From positions 372,001 to 436,000 of the forward strand of contig JAJTTP010000002.1 in the NCBI GenBank assembly GCA_023313575.1: a DNA stretch of 64,000 nt. Direction: 5' to 3'. Below the pieces are notes generated by a model. That model was given only the letters and a program-made list of their open reading frames with translations, was not told the origin of the DNA and did no database searches. Numbering within the stretch: position 1 is the stretch's first letter; each line of letters begins with the position of its first letter. The position numbers and the translations under genes are program-made. Origin of the DNA: Eutypella sp. D-1. Taxonomy: Eukaryota; Ascomycota; Sordariomycetes; Xylariales; Diatrypaceae. Below, in pieces: positions 56,511 to 64,000 of the stretch.

Positions 56511-58211
56511 ATGATCGGTACCTCGCTCCCGGAGTACGTCTTCATACGCGTGTGCATCTTCGCGCTGCGGTACACGACGCCGATATTCCTGGCGTGTCTT
56601 GCGGTGCAGGTAGCCCTGCATGGCGGCGGGCTCGCCGCGACGCTGCGCGAGAGCATCGTGGCTAAGCTCCTGCTCGGCTACGCGGTCGCCGACCTGCTGT
56701 ATGCGGTGTTGGTGTGGCGACCGTATGCGCGGCACCGGCTGGCGGATAAGGCAGAGCACCCGGAGCCGCCTTCGCGCGCCGAGCGCCGCGCCTTTCTCGA
56801 GCGCTGCCTCGCCCATGTCCCCGACGTCGAGCGCTACCTGCGTCTATGGTTCCTGGGGGCCGGCCCCGAGGAGATCCGCCGCGACAACCTGCGCGAGTTC
56901 CTGCTATGGGCCTTCTTCGACCGCGCGCCCCGGCCCCACCCCTCCGGCGAGGGTTGGGGCGAGTCCCCCGAGGTCGAGCAGGAACTCGACGAGTACGTGG
57001 ACATGGTAGAGAGTTATTTGGGGCGCAGGATAGAGCCGGGACGGGGCCGGGCCGTGGGTCTACTGCTGACACTTGACGATGTCGAGACGCGGTACCGCAG
57101 TGTGATCTGGTACGTGCTCATCGCCATAGTCGACTTCGTGACGCACCTGCGGCTCGCCAGGCGCGGCTTCCACTACCACGCCCAGCCGCGCGAGGCTTTC
57201 CTCTCCGTCATCCCGCACCGCCTGCAGAACCTCTTCGCGGACCGCCGCTCCGTGGTCCCGGACCTCGGATACTGGTATCGCCCACACACCGCGAAGAATA
57301 AGCGGCCCGTCGTGTTTTTGCATGGCATCGGGGTCGGGCTGTGGGTATACGTGTCGTTCTTGGCGAGTCTAAACGAGGAGGCACAGGGGGACGACGAGGG
57401 CCAGATTGGGATTATCGCCATCGAGTATCTCCCCGTGTCGTCCCGCCTGACGGGCGCGCCCCTGTCGCGGGCGGAGTTCCTGCGGCAGATGACAGCAATT
57501 CTAGAATCTCACGGGAGCCATGAAGACGGATGGGATAGGTTCGTTCTGACGACACACTCGTACGGATCGGTGCTAGCGACCCACATGCTTCGATCGGAGG
57601 CGTTGAGCCCGCGCATCGAAGCGATCGTGCTCATCGACCCCGTCAGCATCCTGCTGCACCTTCCGGACGTCGCATACAACTTCACAAGACGCCAGCCACG
57701 CCGGGCGAACGAATGGCTGCTGTGGTATTTTGCTAGCATGGACCCCGGCGTGGCGCACTGCCTTGGCCGCCACTTCTTCTGGAAGGACAATATTGCCTGG
57801 AAGGAGGACCTTCTGAGCGTTGTCGGCGCACCAAAGGCGATATCTGCTGGCGATACTAAGGCTGAGGGCGGCAACAGGGTCGGCGAGCTGGGCGTCAGAG
57901 ACGGGGAGAGGCGGCGACATGTAGCAGTTTCTCTCGCGGAACATGATTTGATCGTCGACACACTGGCCGTCGCGAATTACCTGGCGGGGGATGAGGAGTG
58001 GTACCTCGCGAGTACGGCGGGACAAGAACGGAACGGGCCTGGGAAGGCTGCCTCAAGTAACAGAGCAACAGGCGAAGGCCACATCGGGCACATGACAAAA
58101 GACGGGATTGAATTACTGTGGTTCGCGGGGCTGGATCACGCGCAGGTATTTGATACCAGGGAGAGCCGGCAAAGGCTGTGTAGACTTGTTCAGCGATACT
58201 GTGCCAAATAG
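56511..58211 (+). CDS. membrane-associated alpha/beta-hydrolase
   Basis: Single-exon 566 aa; the ATG at 56511 is the first in frame. Hydrophobic segments at ~10-36 and ~52-70 suggest one or two N-terminal membrane helices. A helical, Arg/Glu-rich region fills ~75-240. The hydrolase core starts near 265: VVFLHGIGVGLWVYVSFL gives the oxyanion HGxG at 271-274, and VLTTHSYGSVLATHML gives the nucleophile elbow with Ser350. Later candidates for the triad are the Asp in SLAEHDLIVDTLAV and the His in FAGLDHAQVFD near the C-terminus. HFFWKDNIAWKEDL is a block I recall from a broad fungal hydrolase family. The substrate is unknown (lipid or ester inferred). It is convergent with the cupin gene, with only 157 bp between stop codons. 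Confidence 0.87.
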   Translation: MIGTSLPEYVFIRVCIFALRYTTPIFLACLAVQVALHGGGLAATLRESIVAKLLLGYAVADLLYAVLVWRPYARHRLADKAEHPEPPSRAERRAFLERCLAHVPDVERYLRLWFLGAGPEEIRRDNLREFLLWAFFDRAPRPHPSGEGWGESPEVEQELDEYVDMVESYLGRRIEPGRGRAVGLLLTLDDVETRYRSVIWYVLIAIVDFVTHLRLARRGFHYHAQPREAFLSVIPHRLQNLFADRRSVVPDLGYWYRPHTAKNKRPVVFLHGIGVGLWVYVSFLASLNEEAQGDDEGQIGIIAIEYLPVSSRLTGAPLSRAEFLRQMTAILESHGSHEDGWDRFVLTTHSYGSVLATHMLRSEALSPRIEAIVLIDPVSILLHLPDVAYNFTRRQPRRANEWLLWYFASMDPGVAHCLGRHFFWKDNIAWKEDLLSVVGAPKAISAGDTKAEGGNRVGELGVRDGERRRHVAVSLAEHDLIVDTLAVANYLAGDEEWYLASTAGQERNGPGKAASSNRATGEGHIGHMTKDGIELLWFAGLDHAQVFDTRESRQRLCRLVQRYCAK

Positions 58212-58368
58212 ACTACCAAACCTTTTTATCGAACCCTCACACACACCCCAAGCCGCGACGTTCTAAATGCATCTTCTATACCCCTCCTGACCCGTAACAT
58301 AATAAGTAGGCAAGGCGACGACTGAGACTGGTCTTGGTCATCATCGCGGCTCATCTTAGGCTCTTACA

Positions 58369-59036
58369 TTAATCGGCCTTGGCCTCAGCGCCTCCCCAGT
58401 CAGTCATGTAGACGACGACGGGATGGGGCCCGCTGCGTATGAGGACCCAGACGACATCCTCGTCTGTCTCGTTGAGCTCCTGGTGCTCGGTCCAGGGCGG
58501 GACGAAGGCGAAGTCGCCCGCGGACAGCTCGTGCCGCTGCAGCTTCTCTATGTCGTCGTGCGGGTTCGTCACCAGCACGCCCTTGCCGGATGCCGCGTAG
58601 ATAATGGTGTCTAGTACCGCGAAACCGGCAGATATACGGTGTCAGTAAATTAATTCCCCTGATTTCGTCGTCTTCGTCGTGTTGCCTATTTATGGCTGTC
58701 ATTTAGGACTGCAAACCCACCTTGTTCGCCGTGGTGATGCACGGCTGACGCACAGTTGGCCTTGGCGATGAGAACTGTCTCGGGAGGTAAGCCGGGGAAA
58801 AACACAACACAATGCAACGCAGCCCGTCCCTTTAGCCATCTTCTTTTTGGAGGGGGCTTCTCACCAGTCGCGCACATCTTATCGGTCTTGCCTACGACAG
58901 CGCCCTGTCTGATCATGGCGGAGTCCTTGCCGGCCCGCTGGGCCTCGAGGTCCGAGGCCTTGGTGACCTGGACCTCGGAGGGTATGATCATGGGCAGGAT
59001 GTCCGGGAGGAGGGATAGGAGCGACATGGCGATCAT
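58369..59036 (-). CDS. small cupin-domain protein
   Basis: Predicted complement(join(58369..58610, 58721..58774, 58865..59036)), 155 aa. Intron 1 (90 bp, phase 1) is GTGAGA...GACAG. Intron 2 (110 bp, phase 1) is GTGGGT...ACTAG. Spliced, the cupin motif 1 reads ASAVHHHGEQDTIIYAASGK with the metal-binding histidines, followed by GDFAFVPPWTEHQELN as motif 2. It is a single-domain RmlC-like cupin, probably binding a metal. Such fungal proteins are often small isomerases, oxygenases or binding proteins; the specific reaction is unknown. Two Met codons (residues 1 and 4) could start it. The short middle exon of 54 bp is easily missed by automated callers. Confidence 0.85.
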
Positions 59037-61554
59037 TCGAAGATCCTGGGGGGTTCAGTGGGACCGAAGATTGTCGCGGGCCGTCGTTTGGTCCCCTCTT
59101 CGAATACCTTCCGACCTGTAGCTAGTTGGGCGCTAAAAGTAGGTTGAGGGGGTTCTGGACACAAGATCCAAGCTTGAACCAAATATTGAAGAACTGTGCT
59201 ATGTAAAGTTACCTAGGTGATATTGGTGATTATCTAGGCGCTAGAGTAGGTACAGGTAGTGATCAAGTAGATCACTAGAGTCGACGGGGCTGGGCAATAA
59301 TGATAGAATTAGAAGAAAAGTCACCACACTGCTACGGATTCGGACATGACGTCTAAGATCAGAGTACTTCTGTAGGCGTATGGTGTGGTAGTGTCCCAAG
59401 ATTACTGGTCGTGTTGCTGTTGTACGTATGTACGTATGCAAAACCGGGTTTCCCAGTTTAAGGACAAAGCGAAGTCCGCTACGATAGGCCGTCGCATCTG
59501 TGGCGTCTAGACTCCCTGCTATGCTACCCCGAACCCCGGGCCTATTCGCTGCTGTGTTTCTACGAATAGATCGTATGTAGTAACTAGTGGGAAGCTGGCC
59601 TGTGCTTTGTCCGATGCCAAGCCCTTAGCCATCGCATACTCCTAGATAGCGCTACCCCCAACGGATTAAACCCCCCTAATATTAGCAACATTTTGAAACT
59701 GAATGCTGATATATGGACAGGCATCACGGATTCGACACCTGCCTGCAATTTGAACGGAAGAGGAAAGACATATATACGCAGCGTAGTAGGGTTGCTACGC
59801 GCGCGGGATCCGTGTAACATGCTTGTACACAGACATAGGCTCGCTTTTTGCTTATGCTTCTTTGTGGTGTGGTCGCGAGTGGAAAGGCGCGGAGAGCGAG
59901 CGCATACCGAGATCGACTTAGTCTGATCTTGCCGAATGTCTGCTCTACACGCAGAATGATACCAAGACGCTTGCTTGTCGGTCAGGTCAGTGAAGCAGCT
60001 TAACTTCGGCCGTTTGGTTCTGGCTTTACTGTTATCTTCCCAGCCAGGTTCTTTCATGCCATGCATGTCTTTCCTCATGTCAAGCCGCGCGTTCTTGGAC
60101 GACGGTTGCATCTCCGAGAGAGTTGTGGCACGGAAGTCATTCATTCTACCTCTCTTTAAGGCATTTGTGTGGATTTTCAAGGACACTTGATGCCTTTACA
60201 CCTCCTCTAGGCTAGAGTCAGAGAGGGCTTACGAGTGCGGTTCGAGGTACAGCCTTTCTACATTGATAGCTACACCACCGCACAACGGACCGTGTCACCC
60301 GGCATCCGGGAATTATCTACAGGATGTATATTTCAACGCATTTATCGCATCATGGTGCTGATCCGCCCAGGGGCGCGATGGTTCCAACGAACTCCGCTAG
60401 TTCCAACAGAACTCCGCTAGAGCAATACTCCTTGAGTGGGGGGGAGAGGTCAGGGGAGATCTGGTAGACCAAGCGGAACCCGTTCTACAGGTTTGAGCCC
60501 TTTGTGCAGCGGCCACTATTAGTGTCACTCCGCCGCGTGTGCTGGCGATGCGTATCAGCCTGGGGCAGGGGGTTACGTAGGTGATGCAGCCGCCTTTTCT
60601 TTTTTTCTTTTTATTAAAGATTATGCTCCTTAACGAACCGGTCCCCGAAGCACTAGGCGCACTCCAGATATAGATTGACGTCCCTTAAGGCCCCCAAGAC
60701 AGCATTCCGGGGGTTGGCGGCGGATGATGCGTTGGCATTATGCGGTGGGTTGCATAAACTTGGTGTTCTGGGGGATAGTAGCCGCCATCGCCAGTTCTAG
60801 TTTACTAAGTAAATGGGACATTGTTGAGACCCGTGCTTTCGAGAATTCCTACTTGGAATGCGCCGATGTCTTCTGGCCTCGAGGTGACGGCCTCCAAGAC
60901 TACGGAATGCGATGGTAGACCAGTAATCGAACCGGGCTCTGTTAATCACAGCGATACTAGAGCAAGTAAATAGCAGGGCATGGTCATCATGGCCGGGTTC
61001 CCAGTCGGACTGCCGCTCTGCTGATTGATACAGTAAGTCCCTATCCGATAGAAATCTAGAGAAGACTGCAGTACAAAATGATAGCCAGTCCACACCTTGA
61101 AACACGAGTTGGCTCCCATTAGATTCCTAGTATTCTGCTTGAGCACGTAACATAATTGGATGCTCAGTTTTCACAATTGTCGATCAAGGGCCTGCAGTGT
61201 TCTCGACTGCTAATCGATACTTCATAGGAGAGGACTGGAGGCTCTTGGTGGTATATAGTGGAAACCCTGACGATCAGTCAGCAGTATAATCCGACTTCAG
61301 CCATGAGTTTCGTGAAATATGTCCGTGTTGGTAATCAGACAAATTCTTCGGTCCGTCGGGCAAGTGATACTCCCCGCGCTGGATTAATACAACGGCGGAT
61401 GGAAATCGAGATTGATTATTGAGATTTGCTTTGCGAGACCCGCTGCCCTCCCCACAATCATCTTAGACGTCAGGTGGGTAAAAGCTTCTCGTGTGATGAA
61501 ATATATGGCGATACCAAAAGTTGCGGTGGCTCGGGATAGCGGGCTTGTCACTTC

Positions 61555-61574
61555 CACGGGCCCGAGGGCCCGTG
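61555..61574. promoter_or_regulatory. 9-bp-arm palindrome upstream of the acyltransferase
   Basis: CACGGGCCC, a 2-nt spacer (GA), then GGGCCCGTG: a perfect dyad ~180 bp before the ATG and ~70 bp before the TATA box. It is a candidate binding site for a dimeric transcription factor (inference). Confidence 0.55.
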
Positions 61575-61629
61575 ACTAGCGCCTTTACCCCTATCCCACA
61601 GTGCTTCTCTCCACAGTTCTCATCGCAGG

Positions 61630-61654
61630 GTCGCCCAACTTTATAAAGGGCGAC
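61630..61654 (+). promoter_or_regulatory. TATA box flanked by a 7-bp inverted repeat
   Basis: TATAAA at 61642-61647, 105 bp before the ATG, lies between GTCGCCC (61630-61636) and GGGCGAC (61648-61654), which are exact reverse complements. Confidence 0.6.
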
Positions 61655-61751
61655 AGTAGACCACCTTACGAGAAGCTAGAATACCAAGCAAGCAACTTTT
61701 CGAGTCACCAATTCCAAATCAGAATACAGACGACGAAGAATCTTTTCAACC

Positions 61752-63230
61752 ATGGCCGGGCAGAATCCACGAGTTGAGCGGTTGACGCCGCTAGACGTGA
61801 TCATACCGATGGCCTATACCAAGACGCTCCTCACCTTCCGGACCACACAACCAATCAGTCCCGTGATGCAGAGCTTGCAGAAAGGCTTGGACGAACTTAT
61901 GGGGCAAGTCCCGTGGCTTTCCGGCCGGTTGGTACCGTCGACGACCAAAAAGTCAGAGACAGCAGTGCCGGTGCCCGAGATACACTGGGGTGCCGAGGAC
62001 GAGGCCGCACCGGTGCTGCTTGATAAGGGCACGGTAAAGGAGTCATACGATACCTTGTCTGCGATGGGCATGCCACCGATGGATTTGCCGGCAGATGTGT
62101 GGCCGCCAGTGGGGGGCGGGTTCAACGAAGCGATCCCCGCACAAGGCTTACCCGTGTTCGCCGCGAGCATCTTCCGCTTCGCGGACGGTCAGGGAATCGG
62201 GCTGTGCGTCTGTATGCACCATTTGGCGGTAGACGGGACTGGAATGGCAGAGATCATGAAGCTGTGGGCTCGGAACAGCATGGGGACTGGGTCCGGGTTA
62301 CCATCACCCCTATCGGACGGGGGCAGGCCTGACCGGCTTGACCGGCTTTATCAAACCCTCGCGCCCCACCTGGCTGTCACTTCGTCGTGCTCGACCGAGG
62401 ATCTCTTCGCATCCCACCCGGAGCTCTCCAGAACGCCGCCGGCGCTTCCTGAGAAGGACTACCCGCCATGCATGTCTAAATTATTCGCGATCTCGGTAGC
62501 CCAGCTCAACACTCTTAAGAAGCAGCTGCTCAGAAGCCGCGACAACGCGAAATCTAGCGCAAGCCCGCCCCCCTCGACCAACACCTTGGTATGCGCGCTC
62601 CTCTGGTCTGCAATCACTCGCGCACGCGTGCAGCGCGATGGATACCTTATAAGGAAGGCCAGCCGGCTATTAATAGCCGTCAGTATCCGGCAGCGCGTGG
62701 ACGACGCGTCGTTCTCGCCGCCGGGAGACCCGTATCTCGGTAACGCAGTCATATCCCCGATAGTCGAGCTGCCCGCCAAGTGTCTGCAGAGCGCATCCTC
62801 TGGCTCAGCGCTGGACCTCTCCCATGAGGAGGCAGGGTCCCTGGGTGAGATATGCGACGCTATCACCCAGGCGCCCGCTCGGATTAACCCGCGGTTTATT
62901 GCTGAGGTGTGCAGCCTCGTGGACGGCGTGGAAGATTACGGAACCGTGGTCCCGGGCCTGACCCTGTTCAGCTCGTGCGACCTGGGGATCTCGAGCTGGG
63001 CCAACTTCGATTGGTACAATATGGAATTTGGCGGAGGTCTCGGAAAGCCGGAGGCCGTCAGGCTACCTCATATGGGCATGGATGCCGGCGCCATCATACT
63101 GCCTAGGAAAAGGGCTGGGGCTTGCAACGTCGCTGACGGCCATGAAGTGATCGAGGTCATAGTCATGCTGCGCAGTGACGATATGGAGACTCTAGAGCGG
63201 GATGTCCTGTGGCAAGCGTTTTTGGCCTGA
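61752..63230 (+). CDS. BAHD-type acyltransferase (transferase family)
   Basis: Single-exon 492 aa. The family uses an acyl-CoA donor to acylate hydroxyl or amino groups of small molecules, usually in secondary metabolism, in the cytosol. The catalytic HxxxD is His157-Asp161 (CMHHLAVDGTG). The second signature, usually DFGWGKP, appears altered as EFGGGLGKP (near residue 440), preceded by NFDWYNM. LTPLDVIIP at the N-terminus and LVCALLWSAITRAR in the middle are typical family segments. The ATG at 61752 (AACCATGG) is in good context and directly follows a clear TATA promoter. No backbone synthase or P450 lies nearby, so the acceptor is unknown and it may act outside a cluster. Confidence 0.9.
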   Translation: MAGQNPRVERLTPLDVIIPMAYTKTLLTFRTTQPISPVMQSLQKGLDELMGQVPWLSGRLVPSTTKKSETAVPVPEIHWGAEDEAAPVLLDKGTVKESYDTLSAMGMPPMDLPADVWPPVGGGFNEAIPAQGLPVFAASIFRFADGQGIGLCVCMHHLAVDGTGMAEIMKLWARNSMGTGSGLPSPLSDGGRPDRLDRLYQTLAPHLAVTSSCSTEDLFASHPELSRTPPALPEKDYPPCMSKLFAISVAQLNTLKKQLLRSRDNAKSSASPPPSTNTLVCALLWSAITRARVQRDGYLIRKASRLLIAVSIRQRVDDASFSPPGDPYLGNAVISPIVELPAKCLQSASSGSALDLSHEEAGSLGEICDAITQAPARINPRFIAEVCSLVDGVEDYGTVVPGLTLFSSCDLGISSWANFDWYNMEFGGGLGKPEAVRLPHMGMDAGAIILPRKRAGACNVADGHEVIEVIVMLRSDDMETLERDVLWQAFLA

Positions 63231-64000
63231 TTTAGGAACTTGCACGTCAATTAATAAAACGCCGGCCAAGTTCGGTTCACTATAGAGATCAGTATAGTAG
63301 ATAGCCGCGGCCATGGGCTCTTGTCTACGCATGCCAGGTGGAATTTTAATGGGTCAGGGCGTTTGGGGGGTTTGATTAGATGGGTTCGCTTACAAACTTA
63401 ACTATAAGACCGTACGGAGTAGACAGATGATAGTTCCACTAAGCATCGTAGTCAGGGGATGATGCTTATTCAACCAGCATTCTGTTCAGCAACCATGTGT
63501 CCTGTTCCCAGTTAAAGGTGGATTCTCAGTGCTATACACGTCCAAAATGATTATACATGGGATCGGACTCGCCTTTGGGACGACTGTGACTGCTCAATCC
63601 GGCGCTTTGTGCTTAGTTTGGGTTCCCGAGCTGTAACTCGACCACAGCGACACGTCTCTCCAGTCTCTTTACATGCCCTTGCCTGTTTTCCCATGAGCCT
63701 TGCTTTTTTTCTTCTTTTTTTTCTCTCTCTCTTCTTTCTCACTCACTGAACTGAGACAGCTGGAACATACAACTGAGTGGAACTGCTGCCTCGTGGGGTC
63801 CACTCCCTTCTGATACTCGCTTGTTCCTGGCAGGTAATGCCGGAAGATCGGCAGTTGCCACAAGGATAGGTGCCATCGCAACGAACCTAATCGCGAATTT
63901 TAGCCTTCTTACTACGGTACGTCCGTCAAGCATGGCTACGAAGACGAAGACTAGAAGTCAACCTGCCTAGGCATCCATGAATATATCGTATGTACCTTGC
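63231..64000. other. intergenic to window end
   Basis: No supported gene. A strong pyrimidine tract at 63702-63755 resembles the leader of a plus-strand gene that could start near or beyond the window edge. Minus-strand frames here are translations of that tract. Confidence 0.45.

Larger units (their letters stand above)
59037..61751. other. 2.7-kb intergenic block
   Basis: The first part is the cupin promoter. 59580-60190 holds a 200-codon minus-strand frame without a clear domain. Pyrimidine tracts are near 60596-60613, and GTTCCAACGAACTCCGCTA is repeated with one change at ~60382-60419. The last ~250 bp form the acyltransferase promoter. Confidence 0.5.

Noticed and set aside
59584..60186. 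200-codon minus-strand frame with KRPKLSCFTDLTDKQAS
   Set aside because: That segment faintly recalls transposase N-termini, but no catalytic domain or element ends are visible. It is too weak to annotate.
52374..63230. A secondary-metabolite cluster around the hydrolase, cupin and acyltransferase
   Set aside because: No backbone synthase, P450, transporter or pathway regulator is present, and the spacing is large.

Overview
The window looks like a nuclear genomic segment of a filamentous ascomycete (Pezizomycotina, most likely a Sordariomycete; inferred). The genes carry short spliceosomal introns (49-145 bp in the well-supported cases) with GT...CTAAC...AG signals. They are widely spaced on both strands without operons. 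Several belong to families typical of this group: a HET-domain protein, ankyrin proteins, a 2EXR-type protein, an Atg28-like coiled-coil protein, the Sulfotransfer_4 family and fungal SDRs. I rebuilt exon structures by hand from splice signals and frame continuity. I found no tRNA, rRNA, CRISPR or prokaryotic-type element.

Layout. 0-5 kb: the 3' part of a fungal family gene cut by the window edge, a membrane-anchored P-loop sulfotransferase-like gene and an SDR. 5-14 kb: two gene-poor blocks around a flavohemoglobin (NO dioxygenase), then a signal-anchored YtcJ-type amidohydrolase. 14-20 kb: an AT-rich repeat block with a foldback element, then a HET-domain gene. 20-38 kb: housekeeping and autophagy genes in long spacers rich in simple repeats. 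These are an F-box/ankyrin/RGG protein, pyruvate kinase (3 exons), a mitofissin (Atg44/DUF1748) gene with tiny exons, an Atg28-like coiled-coil protein and a Cys/Pro-rich secreted protein. 38-49 kb: an ankyrin protein, then a 5.5-kb non-coding stretch with an unusually dense set of inverted repeats (44.1-46.5 kb), then a three-exon 15-PGDH-like SDR. 50-64 kb: another gene-poor block, a 2EXR protein, a single-pass membrane protein, a convergent alpha/beta-hydrolase and cupin pair, and a BAHD-type acyltransferase whose promoter has palindromes around its TATA box.

Functional links. There is no obvious biosynthetic cluster, because no PKS, NRPS, terpene synthase or P450 is present. Mitofissin (mitophagy) and the Atg28-like protein are neighbours, with convergent 3' ends about 3.5 kb apart. 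The most unusual non-coding material is the hairpin-dense island at 44-46.5 kb, which includes a perfect 57-bp inverted repeat with a 9-nt loop, and the foldback element at 14.9-15.4 kb.
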